From NCBI GenBank assembly GCA_002189035.1, contig CM007989.1:5859001-5923000 (forward strand): a stretch of 64,000 nucleotides of DNA, given 5' to 3'. The notes under the pieces are model-generated. The model was given only the letters and a program-made list of their open reading frames with translations. It did not search any database and was not told the origin of the DNA. This document shows, piece by piece, positions 23,701 through 34,829 of the stretch (position 1 is the stretch's first letter; the number at the start of each line of letters is the position of its first letter). Source of the stretch: Utricularia gibba. Lineage: Eukaryota > Streptophyta > Magnoliopsida > Lamiales > Lentibulariaceae. The translations under genes were made by a program, and so were the position numbers.

Positions 23701-26130
23701 TCAATGGCCATACAAAATTGAACAAAGGATTTCCTCACTAAGGCACGTTGTTTGAATTTTCAAAACTTACAATGTTATTATGGTCATGAATTTTGAAAAG
23801 TAAACCTAATATAATGGTATAAATATAAATAAATCTTAGAAAATTTAAAATACTACTTATATAGGCTCCATTTTAAATTCTCAATTTGGATAAATTAAAA
23901 TTATTAATTCCATGTACCAGTATATTTAAATTGCTTCAACCAAACGTGGGATATGAATATTAATAATTTTAATTCCTAGGATTTAGGACCAATCAATTGC
24001 ATTTTTAGTATTTTTTACCTTATAAACTTATGATGTTTAATAGAAAAATGGTGTTTCAAATTTTTATTTTTAATCTTTTGAAAATTTTAATATTATTTAT
24101 TTTAATATTAAATATGGATTAAATTAATAATTTAGTTCATATTATGTTTTTTAATATTTTTTTTGTCTACCAAAAATTTCTTGAATAAATTAAGCATGAT
24201 TTTGATGTGCATAAAATTGATGATGTGTAATACGAAACAAGGGTACAATGAAAAAATGGATGGACAAAACAAGCAAACATTTTGATCTTAGCAAGAAGTG
24301 GCATCAGCTAGAAATGATGGAAAGATGATCCAGTTTAAGGAAATGAAAGCCAATCATCAACAACTCAAATGTGGAAAAAAAGAGATATGGTACACACAAA
24401 GTCCAAGGAAAGGGAGAGAAGAAGAAAAAGGAATTGTATTTTTGCACTTCTTACAAGCAAAAAAACAATTATCAAAGCAATAAAAACTTCCGTTGAGGGA
24501 GAGGGTGATACAAACTTCAAATACTAGATACCCCTGATGGGGATAGAAGATGAACTAGAATGAAGGAAGTGTTAGAATTGCAATCCAATTGAACAACTTG
24601 ACTGAGTTCCGAGATTATCTACTCCCATCTATTAGTAGCACTATCTAAACAAAATGGACTATTTAACATTTTCAATATTAGACTTTGCACATTTCTACTT
24701 ATTATCTATTTTCAGCATTCTAACTATAAAAATGCTTTTATTTTGCTGAAATTAAACTCTCAGCATACAACGATAGCCCTTTGGTGCACATCTATTTTCA
24801 GCATTCTAACTCTTATAGTTCAAACTCTCATAGATAGATTAAATCAAATATGTCTTGACAACGATTTTGCCAACGTCAATGAATGTTTCGGTGGTGCCAT
24901 GGAATGTCTCTAATCTTTGGGCCTAATAACATGAGGCTTGAGAAACTACATTCTAATCTCTTGTACTTCCCTTTGTTGTTGCAACAAGTTTACTAGGTGT
25001 ATATTGTTGTTTGCATTTTTGAGTTGTGTGTTTTAGCAATCCTGTGTTGTGTATTGTTGCTTGCAATGTCCTTGAAGCTTTGTTTTCTCCATTGTGAAGC
25101 ATAAAGATGCCTATCCAAATGGCTATTGAAGACTGTAGCAAAAAAAACGAAGCAGTCCTAGAAGTACAAGGATTAGATGGAATATTGAGAATTGGTTTCG
25201 AGGGTGAATATCATCAAGCTCTTCAAAAGTTTATAATATCTAAAATTGCACTGCACGAAGTTGTGTAGACCCTAAGCAGTATGGTGGAAGTTATGTAATG
25301 CTCTCATGTGTAATAGTGGAAAGCATCGTGTATCATCCAACGCAATCCTAGGGCAAAGCGGAGCACCAATAACACATTTCATGATGTTTGTTGCAATTAG
25401 GCATGGCAGCACCATGTAATGCAAGATAAGTGCTTACCACAACACTAGTCCTAGAATCTAAGTTATTCGGTGTTGCCATTCATAATCGCAGGAAGCTCTA
25501 GAAACGTGTTATAGGTACTCCAATTTGTCATAGCATCACGTTGGATGACATTCAATGTGCTCATGTGTAGTTGTTTGAATAACTAAAATAGATGGAATCT
25601 AATATTTCAAGCAATGTCTTCATAAAAGAATCACAACACAAGGTGTTAAGCAATCATTTTGTAATACTCCACAAATGTTGTTCTACACAATATTGAATGA
25701 ATGTCATAACATCCAACTCATCAATTAAGACTTCTAGAAAGGTCCTAATATCACTCACCGACATAGTGAGCAATTGTTGGCTATGTAGGTGGTGAGTAAA
25801 ATGACATTCTCAGGCTATCCACTACAAAAAGACATAAGAGATAATGCAAATGCATTTTATAAGATTGTGTTGAAATAATAATTGGGTTAATGAGTGACTT
25901 GTATAGTTTAATATTATTGTTGAAGTCTAGGTTGGCTTCCCACACATGACTCGACATCTTTGGTTTAATATTATTGTTGTTGTTGTCATGTATGAATAGA
26001 ACGAGTATCATGTGTATTAGATCTCTCTCCTTTGAAGATGAGTGCTACTAGCTAGGGTTGTAATAACCATGGATGCTGTGGTCTAACTATATACTACACG
26101 GTATTTATTATTTTGGAATAAATATTTTTA
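23701..26130. other. Intergenic stretch with weak repeat traces
   Basis: No gene recognised. TACACACAAAGTCCAAGGA at about 24391 is shared with both Athila LTRs, hinting at an old LTR relative. TCTATTTTCAGCATTCTAACT occurs twice (about 24708 and 24789). A longer repeat shared with 33060-33420 is listed separately. Confidence 0.4.
25610..25960 (+). repeat. Dispersed repeat family C, copy 1
   Basis: Shares an ordered series of words with 33060-33420 in the same orientation, such as AAGCAAT..TTTTGTA, ACATCCAA and GACATAGTGAGCAAT. I could not assign the family; no LTR ends, terminal inverted repeats or coding domain are visible. Confidence 0.5.
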
Positions 26131-26133
26131 TTT

Positions 26134-27338
26134 ATGTTGTCGAGGTCGGGGGATGGTCAGTGCTCATGGGCAGGAGGGACAGGCAGAGGAGGCGCCTATT
26201 TATTATTTGGAATAAATTTCAATGAAATTATTGATACTCTTCTTGAAGCTTTTCGTTTCTTCAATCCTTCTTTCTCATGCTCTGGTAGTCACGGCCATGA
26301 ACTCAACTACTTCACCTCCCCCTCTCAGCGCCCCTTTTCCTCGTTCTTCTTTGCTTGCCTTTTTCGTATAATTCTCTCAGCACCTTTTTTTATATGGGAA
26401 AAAAGTTGTAGTGTCTATCTGTTGCTTCACTGATATCTCTACTGCTTCTCCGTTTGTTCTGCTTCGAAAATTGCAACACTAGTCTTCCCGACTACTGCCG
26501 CAGCTTAATTGGTGAGGTTTGTTTATCTGGTATTTTTTTTGGATTTTGGATTTTGGGTTTTGTTTTCAAATGTGGGTTTTATGTGGGATCAATGGATCTT
26601 TGTAGTACGGTTTCTGAGAGGATTTTCGGCAGTTAACCAAGATCTGTGCTTTTCTTAGTTTCTGGGGCTCCTAGTAGCTTGTATGCTGGATTTGTGGTTT
26701 AGTGCGTAATTTTCAGTTATGGTTACTGTGGTTCATGCTAGTTTGCTGCAAGAGTGGATTTTAATCCGAGTGCTGAAACAAGGGATGGGACTGATTTTTT
26801 TTGGTGAAAAAATGGGTATTTGCTTTAAATGTGTACTGTTTCTTTTCCTTCTCCTGTATCTGCATCTGGGTAAAATTGCTCCAGTATTGCGTTTAATTAT
26901 TGGTTGTTTTACCGATTTTCATTGGCCGTCGTGCTCTTTTGTTGCGCATTCATAGACATGGCTTTTAGGAGCAGTGGGTAGTAGAACTGCGCTCGAAGGA
27001 TTTATTTTGGATGAATAAGAAAACTGCAAGCAAGTTAAATTGATTGAGTTTTATGAAGTCTTGTACCTTTTTATCTTGAATTTCTCAATTCTTGACAGTA
27101 TTTCTCAAGTTTCACCTTCTTCTCCTTGATTTTCTTTTTGCTTTTTGTTCCAATCAATGGTCACTTCTGCGTTATCTAAACGAGTGAGATTATTCTTTTG
27201 TCACCATGCTTAGATTTCTGCAGTCTGACCCATTCACTTTGTTGCACCTTTTCTACTGGTTTCAGAGCCATTTTTGAATTGAGATCAAAGGGATGGAAGA
27301 GATAGAAGCAAAAAGTTGAATCTCTGAGAGAGGTTTCC
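26134..27338 (+). promoter_or_regulatory. Upstream region and probable 5' UTR intron of the kinase gene
   Basis: From about 26130 the sequence becomes richer in GC and pyrimidines. A GTGAGG donor at 26512 and a TTCTACTGGTTTCAG acceptor ending at 27265 would define a ~750-base 5' UTR intron. This is inferred from splice signals only. The open frames here have no domain and would lie in UTR or intron. Confidence 0.45.
27293..27319 (+). promoter_or_regulatory. Eight-codon upstream ORF before the kinase
   Basis: ATG at 27293 opens a frame of eight codons ending in TGA at 27317-27319, 19 bases before the kinase start. It lies in the proposed second 5' UTR exon and could lower translation. The kinase ATG sits in CCATGG, a good initiation context. 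Confidence 0.5.
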
Positions 27339-29038
27339 ATGGATGCCAAAATTAACGCCTTTGAGAAACTGAGATTAGAGTCGACATCAGAAAAGCTACC
27401 TTTACGGATGCAAGATGTATCACACTTGAGTCATCCAAAACCTGCTCCGACACTAGGGGCTGCAGTTGATCAAGATAAGTTAAACACAGAGCACAAGAAT
27501 GTGAAGGATGGTTATGCAGCATTGGATGATGGAGCAAAAGGCGTTGCAAAGAAAAGCACCAGCATCAAGAATGGTGATCGTGTGGATTATGCAGAGAGTG
27601 GGAAGAGCAGTTTGTGTAGGGTAGTACAAGTACCGATATTAGTGATGAGAGTACTTGCAGTAGCCTGACTAACAGTGCTAACAAACCCCATAAATCAAAT
27701 GATATTAGATGGGAGGCAGTCCAGGCAGTCCGCTCCAAGGATGGAGGAGCTTTAGATCTGAGGCATTTCAGACTCTTGAAAAAATTGGGTTCTGGTGATA
27801 TTGGTAGCGTGTACTTGTCTGAATTATGTGGTACGATGTGCTATTTTGCCATGAAGGTTATGGATAAGGCTTCTCTTGCCAGTCGGAAGAAGCTTCTGCG
27901 TGCTCAGGTGGAAAAAGAAATATTGCAGTCTCTAGATCACCCTTTTCTGCCAACTCTGTACTCGCATTTTGAAACCGAAAAATTTTCATGCTTGGTTATG
28001 GAATTCTGCCCAGGAGGTGATCTGCATACCCTTCGGCAAAAACAACCAGGAAAGCATTTCTCAGAGCAAGCAGTGAGGTATGCAGCTTCATGATCTTTTA
28101 TTTTTTCAGCCTATTTTTTTTGCCTGATATTCTGTAAGTCAATGGTCTATGTTGTGTATGAAATGCAGGTTTTACGTTGCCGAGGTTCTTCTTGCTATAG
28201 AGTACCTTCACATGCTGGGCATCGTGTATCGTGACCTCAAGCCAGAGAATGTGCTTGTAAGGAGGATGGGCACATTATGCTATCGGATTTTGATCTTTCA
28301 CTTCGCTGCAATGTGAGTCCAACTCTGATCAAGTCCTCATCCCTGGAAACTGACTCACAGAAGAAAAACAGTGGCAATTACTGTGTCCAGCCATCCTGCA
28401 CTGAGCCATCATGCATCCAACCATCTTGTGTTATTCCCACAACATGCTTTGGACCTCGCTTCTTCTCTGGTAAATCAAAGAAAGAGCACAAACCCAAGAA
28501 TGAGATTCGAAGTCAAGTGAGCCCATTGCCGGAGCTCATTGCTGAACCTACAGATGCCCGTTCCATGTCCTTTGTTGGTACGCATGAATACCTGGCCCCA
28601 GAGATCATCAAGGGAGAAGGGCATGGCAGTGCAGTTGACTGGTGGACATTTGGTATTTTCATGTATGAACTGCTGTTTGGAAAGACACCATTCAAGGGAT
28701 CTGGAAATCGAGCCACACTTTTCAATGTCGTTGGCCAGCCACTGCGGTTCCCTGAGTCACCAGTGGTGAGCTTTGCAGCAAGAGATTTGATCAGAGGTTT
28801 GTTAGTGAAGGAGCCACAACATCGATTGGCGTATAAACGAGGAGCAACTGAAATAAAGCAACACCCTTTCTTTGAAGGCGTGAACTGGGCTCTCATCCGT
28901 TGCGCTAGTCCTCCAGAGGTCCCTAGACTGGTTGATCTCGAAAAAGTCGTTGCCTCTGTGCCATCCTCTGCGACTGTGGAAGCTGCTGTACCAGCTGCCA
29001 AGATCCTCCATAATTATCTGGAATTCGATTTCTTTTAG
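27339..29038 (+). CDS. D6PKL: D6PK-clade AGC VIII protein kinase, two frame breaks in this sequence
   Basis: D6PK kinases are plasma-membrane Ser/Thr kinases that phosphorylate PIN auxin exporters. Exons 27339-28077 and 28169-29038 flank a 91-base GT-AG intron placed between AV and FYVAEVLL, a position I recall for this family. Visible features: a disordered N-terminus; a GSGDIGSVY glycine loop; FAMKVMDK lysine; [11 protein letters not shown] catalytic loop; DFDLSL (the AGC VIII form of DFG); a ~75-residue insertion with cysteine-rich repeats; [13 protein letters not shown]; and a YLEFDFF C-terminus. Two single-base losses break the frame: one near 27620 (AGGG where AGGGG is needed) and one near 28260 (AAGGAGG where AAGGGAGG is needed). 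Allowing for both, the length is 1611 bases, about 536 residues, normal for the clade. If real, the breaks remove the kinase domain. Confidence 0.9.
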
Positions 29039-29544
29039 TGGTCTTCTCGTGATTTGTTTCTCCTGTTGTTTGGCAATTACTTGTTATCGTACTCATTGTT
29101 GTAAGCTGCAACTGATTTTTTAAAGTTTTCACCGTAAGAAACATGGGATAAGTGTAAAGTTTGGTGTGCGGATGTGAGACTGCTTTCTAGGTGCTGTTTA
29201 TTTGAAATTTGTGTATTTTAACATTAACATATTAGCCTATTACAACAAACTTTTTAATAGCTTAGAGTTCATACTGAATTTTTATTTTTCAGTCCCTGAT
29301 CTCTCGAAGTCCGACAAGGTGATATCCATCCGGCGGGCGGCGTGTTCAAGGACTGCGGTGGCAGCCAATTTCAAAAGAGGGTACGAAGTGTTTTTGATTA
29401 CCTTGCTAAAGCTTCACAAAGCACTAAGTTGGTGTAACAGTTGTAAGAGCAGCGATTTACATGATGACTTAATCCAGCACAAACAAGTAAAATGGATTGA
29501 CCTTGTCAGGCTCCTTGTGCATTAGATGAAGGGGAGAATCTAAC
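29039..29544. other. Spacer between convergent genes
   Basis: Contains both 3' UTRs. A GC-richer patch at about 29293-29381 is preceded by a TTTTTATTTTTCAG acceptor-like signal and followed by a GTACGA donor-like signal. It reads PDLSKSDKVISIRRAACS on the plus strand, with no family recognised. TTTATT at 29283-29288 is AATAAA on the minus strand and might serve the WEB gene. Confidence 0.4.
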
Positions 29545-31583
29545 TCACCAAAGGGGCTTCTCACCAGGCAAGTACGATGGTGAACTCCCCTCTTGCTTGG
29601 TTTTCCTCTTGTGGAACACGACACTAAAGCTAGGCATGAGGGCTTTCCTACCGGTTGATGATGACTTAGATTTCTCTAACTTTCTTGTTTCCAGTGCTTT
29701 CTCTGGAGATCCAAGTTGATAACTATACGGAGAGAGTTCTGATGGTTTCTCTGCTTCAGAAAGGATGCGAGATGCTATCTCTGCTGCTTTCTTTTGTTCC
29801 TGTTCACGCCATCTTCTGAGTTCGCCTTCCACAGCTCTTCTTGCAGCTTCAGCCATCTCTGCCTTTTTCAGTGCCTCCTTAGTTGCAGTTTTCATGTCTT
29901 CTATTTCCTTCTGCATACTCTCAAGTCTCTTCAGAGCCTCGTCTTCACTGGCTTTTATAGCTTCTACCTGGGCCATTGCGGCTGCGACCTTTAACTCTGC
30001 TAACTTTTCAGACTCCTCAACTTTTCGGTTCAATGATTCAAACTCACCTCTTGATATTGTGATCTCTGCTCCAGCATACAATGCCGGGGAACGTTCTGCA
30101 TTAGCCTTCTCAGATAGCTTCTTGATTTGATCAAGTACTCTAGCCTCAGATCCCTTAGCTTCTTCAGCTTCAAGAATCACAGTTCTTAGTCTACTTTCAG
30201 CTTCCTCCAGCTCAGTTTTTCTAGCGTCTGCTTCTAACTTCATCTCTTCAGCTTTCTTTTTCATCTCATTCGCTTCCCGCTTCGCATTTTCAGTTTCCAA
30301 AGCCAACACACGGTGTGAAGCTGGGAGTTCTTCTGACAACATTCTCACTTTGGCTTCCTCAGCAAGAGACTCCTCTAACTCAGACTTGGCTTTCAAGAGC
30401 TTCAGATGAAGATTACCCGCAGCTGATTCCATTTCTGCTTCTTTCTCTTTCAATTCAGAATGCTCTCTCCTTACATCTTCAAGTTCCGATTTAAGGGTAT
30501 CCACAAGGATCCTTAGAGATCTCTCCTCCTCTGCCATTTTAAATAAAGATTCCTTGGCATCGTCTAGTTCCTTAGTCACAGTATTTACAGAGTCACGATC
30601 TAAAGCCCTCGCTTGTTCAATCTGACTGACTACAGATTCGATTTCCGAGGAAGCCTCATTCAGTTGAGTCTCTACACTTTTTACCCTCTCAGGGTCGGTG
30701 TCTTTCTTCAAGCCAAGCAGCTTTGTTTCCAATTCTTTCAGTCGAAATTTCTGCATTTGCTTCTGCTCTTCCTTTTTAGTACAGATCGCAATTTCATCTT
30801 CTTTCACTTTGGCTGCTGCGAGCTTTATGTACTGTAAAGAAGCATTCACACTGCAAATTTCCTTGGTAATCTCATGAATTCTCGCCATGTTTTCTTTCAC
30901 GGCATTGTCTGCTTCAAAGGCCTGCTTTTCTGCTGTGTTTTTCGCTTTCAAGGATGCAGCATAGTCCAGGCGACATGCACCAAGCTCCTGCTTCGTCGCA
31001 TGAAGTTCAGCCATTGTAGCCACATATTGAACCCCCTGAGTTTCGACATCTTTCTTTGAAACAAAATCAACTCCCTCAAAACCATCACTGTTTCTAGTAA
31101 AATTCTTTGCTTGCTCTCTAACAATTTCAGTGTCCCGAATAGCTTGGTTTTTCGAATCACTCGTAACTTTAAGCTTCTCATTCAGATGCTCCACAGTATT
31201 TTTAGCCTTTTCAAGCTCTGAGACAGCCTGACCTTTAGTTGTCTCGGCATTTTTCAGCTGATCTTTCAACTTATTCAACTCCTTAACAGCCAAATGAAGC
31301 CGTGTTTCCTTAGCAAGCACTCTCTGCCAAAAAGAAACAAACAACACAGCTTGTGAAGGCAATCCTATTCAACTCTCATCTGGTACAAAGAAAAGCGGAG
31401 CCACATAGATACCTCTGCGGACTGTGCTTCGGTCTTCCTGACAATCGGCTTCACCCCAGAAAAGGCACTTTCTCCAAATAAGGTAATTGCATCCTTCACA
31501 GACTGAAAGGGTGGGCTGGTATCTATCTCGCCAACCTCAGCCTTACCCGATCCGTTGGTTCTTTTGTAATCTTTGGCAACCAT
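29545..31583 (-). CDS. WEB family (DUF827) coiled-coil protein
   Basis: Two coding exons: 31413-31583 and 29545-31323, separated by an 89-base phase-0 GT-AG intron. The product is about 649 residues. The N-terminus carries the WEB-family signature AEVGEIDTSPPFQSVKDAI followed by LFGE. Almost all the rest is heptad-rich coiled coil with many KELE, KAEE and EEAK stretches. The tail is basic and serine-rich (KLEKSKSSSTGRKALMPSFS). WEB1 and PMI2 maintain the speed of light-driven chloroplast movement via cytosolic actin; this protein resembles the shorter WEB-family members of unknown individual role. Start chosen at the ATG before KDYKRTNGSG because the signature begins about 13 residues later. 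No frame breaks. It converges on the D6PK-like kinase with 506 bases between stops. Confidence 0.88.
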
Positions 31584-31609
31584 ACTTGATGTCTTGCCGA
31601 CAATCAGCC

Positions 31610-32176
31610 CTGAAACGAATTAGAAGTTAAGCTACTGGATCTAGTCAACAGTATCTCCAACATAACATTACCAAATGCATTTCCCTCTTCAAAGACACAT
31701 AATTGGAGAACCAAGCATTCATAGATCAGCATGCACTCAACAGATGACAGTTCTAATCAGCGTTGTCCTGCGCCGGCTATCACAATCTACTTCAAAATTT
31801 CTACAAACTTAATAAAAAAAGAACAGAAAACCATATAAAAGATCAACCAGTGAAACAATCAAAAGGAACTAAGAAAAACCAGTCCGAGGAACCGCAGATG
31901 TTTCCTGCTGTAACACGAATAATGATTAACTAACCCACAAAAACGCAAGTCAACACGTACAAGCTCGAAAACCCTAATCACTCCAACACTTCTAGGAGGA
32001 AGTTGGCAACAGTAGAACATGAACCCAGAAATCATCACAAACCCACAGCCGAAAAAGCAAAATCCCGCAATCACTTTTCATGAATCTTTGCAATAAAAGT
32101 GAAGCCCTTTTCAGTGTCAATAAAGCAACACCGAAAGAGCCCACAAAGATTCTGCAAAAACGAACAGAAGGATCAC
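31610..32176 (-). other. Probable 5' UTR intron of the WEB-family gene
   Basis: On the minus strand a GCGAG|GTGATCC donor (exon ends 32177) and a CGTTTCAG|GGCTG acceptor 26 bases before the start codon fit a 567-base 5' UTR intron. Inferred from signals only; the first exon would lie near 32180-32300. Confidence 0.5.
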
Positions 32177-32199
32177 CTCGCTATAGGGAACGAAAGTGC

Positions 32200-33059
32200 A
32201 CTTTCTTCGATTTTGTGAACTAGACAGGAGCTTCTTCTTCCTTGTCCATTAATACAGGAAAGCAGTTCATAAATTAAATGAGATTTAAAGGGGAAGGAAA
32301 CATTTCAAGTTGCGAAAGTGAAGGGGAAGACTGCATTACTACAATTCAGCGAAGAAAAGCCAACTCAAAGAAGAAGCCCGTGGGGATGGCCGTCGCTTTC
32401 AATGAATATTATTTTACACATTTTTTTAAAATATGAAGAATTTGATGTAGTTGACGGCTTAAGCTTCAATAATATGCAAATGAATAGTTCACATTAAATA
32501 TTCCATTCAAGAGGAGGTGTGGATTGACATTGCCAAAAAGACTATAAAATCGAAATTTAAATATTATATTTTAAAATAAATAAATAAATATTCAAGGTTA
32601 ATTGGGCCGCAGTGCAAGGGTAGGCCTACCGAGGTTGGTCCAGGTAGAATTTATTGTAGATGGGCACGTGCGGATTTATTAGTGGGTGATTCTCTTTCTC
32701 GGTCAATGTGAGTCTGGGTTTGGCGGTGGGTGGACGACGTTTGTGAAGTGCCTCTTTTTGCTAAATAACAATGTCAAGATATAATTTAAATTGGTTTTAC
32801 TATTTTGATTTTTTATGATGAAAAATTTAAAATAATATTTTATTAATTATAATAGAAACTATTGTATTTAAAAATTATTTTAAATCACTTAAATAAAGAA
32901 AATATTAATATTTAATTACTATTTAAATTATTTCTTTATATTTATAATACAATTTGATATACTTCAAATATATTATAAATGGTTATAATTATTCAAAATA
33001 AAAAACAATTTACTCAAATGATTTGCATACCAAAAAGTTCTCAAATTAAAAAGTTTCAA
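32200..33059. other. WEB-gene promoter side and AT-rich spacer
   Basis: The first ~250 bases are likely the WEB first exon and promoter, though I see no certain TATA box. The rest is AT-rich with no gene or repeat boundary. Confidence 0.4.
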
Positions 33060-33420
33060 AAAATGTCTCCATAAAATAACTAAATGATAAGAGATCAAGC
33101 AATAATTTTGTAGTACTTCTTCAAAGGGTGATATGTGTTTATTAGACACTATCCCACATGACATCGTTCAACAAACATTAGAACATCCAATTAATCAACC
33201 AAGACATTGAGAAAAATCCTGATATCATCCCTTGGACATAGTGAGCAATCATTGACCATGGTGTGGTTGTAGGATGTGAGGAAGATGATGTTCTTAGGAT
33301 GTCCCATAACAATGCGAAAAATTTCATGGAAATACTGACCAGGTTAGTGAGACACTTGTATGAAACATCGTTGATTAGTTGGGTGTTTAGGTGATGGTAT
33401 TTGCCTTTGGAGTTAGAGAT
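33060..33420 (+). repeat. Dispersed repeat family C, copy 2
   Basis: Pairs with 25610-25960 in the same orientation with many substitutions and small indels. Unknown family. Confidence 0.5.
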
Positions 33421-33480
33421 TTCATTATTATCATTGCTAAATTAGAAATTAAAATAATTCTTTGAGCTTCACCTTCTTTT

Positions 33481-34762
33481 TGTTAGGTTTTTCATAGACA
33501 TTGTATGTTTTCAATACAATAGAATTTAAAATTTTTCGAGAAACCCAAATTACAGATCTTATGATATGATATACATAAAATAAAACGAATCTGAAAAATA
33601 TCTTATAGTGGACTCCCTTGTTCATCAACCGCCAACACTAAATGGCTTCTATGGTATCAATACATGAAACACTCCATTGATAACATTCTCAAGGCCACAA
33701 AATGATGGTCGATCTCCTTAGATGTTAATAGAAAAGTCACCTCCTTGTATATAAATCTTAAAGAGAATGAAGATGTGGAAATTACATAAGATCAAATCTT
33801 CCATATTATCGTATAGATATTTGGTAATATATCTAATTAAATATATGTGAAGATCTTATCTCATAGAAATCTAATAGATATATGCATTCCTAATTCTTAT
33901 CTATATAAGATCTTTTATTTTGAATTTAATCAATATTAATATCATAATAATTTTCCATTTAATGTATCTATTTTACCAATTACATCTCATGTAATTGTAT
34001 CGTTTTATTTTATATCGAGAAATGATTTTACTATTATGTGTGACCCTATAGGTTTATTTAATTAATGACATAATAATGAATTTGTTAATTAATCAAATCC
34101 ATGATTATCAGTCATGAGTTATGTCTAGCAGCATATCATGATCTTCAAGATTTAAGAATAATCAAGTAAATTGATTGAGCATTTCTATAACCAACTATCA
34201 TGCAATGAACATCTTTTATCATACATATATTTCATTCGATACCAAAATATAGATATATGTCTTTCTAATATATCCAACTCATAATTGCATTTAAGCACTA
34301 ATATTAAATTATCTACTCAAACTCTTCGAGTGTCATTAACCTTGAGCTAGGACTTACTATTAGGATTGATGCAACTACTTGAAATAAGATTTCATAGTTA
34401 ACATGAGTGATGAATCCTTTATTGATCAATCAATTATCTCCAACCTTAAGGAGTTGCATTCCTTAACATCCATATTAGACAAGCCATGGTTAGACTCACA
34501 TTATTAATGAATGAAAATGTGAGTTTAAGATTCTCAATATTTGCTAACTTATCCTCATTTTACAAATACGTTAGCCAAAAAATTTTTAACTTGAAAATAA
34601 ATGTTTAAAGAATCTCAAATTATAATCTTATCATAATTTTTACAACATATAAATCAAGTATATAATTTTATCAATAATATAAATTTGATCACTATTCAAA
34701 ATCAATATAAAAAGATAACATTTTCCAATAAGTTTATTGTCTCAAAAATACATACACTATCA
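33481..34762 (-). repeat. Solo copia LTR, minus orientation
   Basis: It is a full-length inverted relative of the LTR at 38943-40440. On the minus strand it starts TGATAGTGTATG at 34762 and ends ATGAAAAACCTAACA at 33481. Similarity runs the whole length, for example around the ATGAGTGATGAATCCTTTAT word near 34404. The flanking five bases are CTTTT and CCTTT, one mismatch, consistent with a worn target-site duplication of a solo LTR formed by LTR-LTR recombination. Confidence 0.8.
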
Positions 34763-34829
34763 CCTTTCACTATTCCATAATTTTCATGTGAAGAAAGGAG
34801 AGTAATCTTGATGTTAAGCTTCTTTCTAT

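Noticed and set aside
8946-29038. PILS and D6PK-like genes as an auxin gene cluster
   Set aside because: They are 17 kb apart with several nested retrotransposons between; co-location is more likely chance.
29765-31059. Plus-strand frames antisense to the WEB gene
   Set aside because: They arise from the repetitive coiled-coil codons on the other strand.
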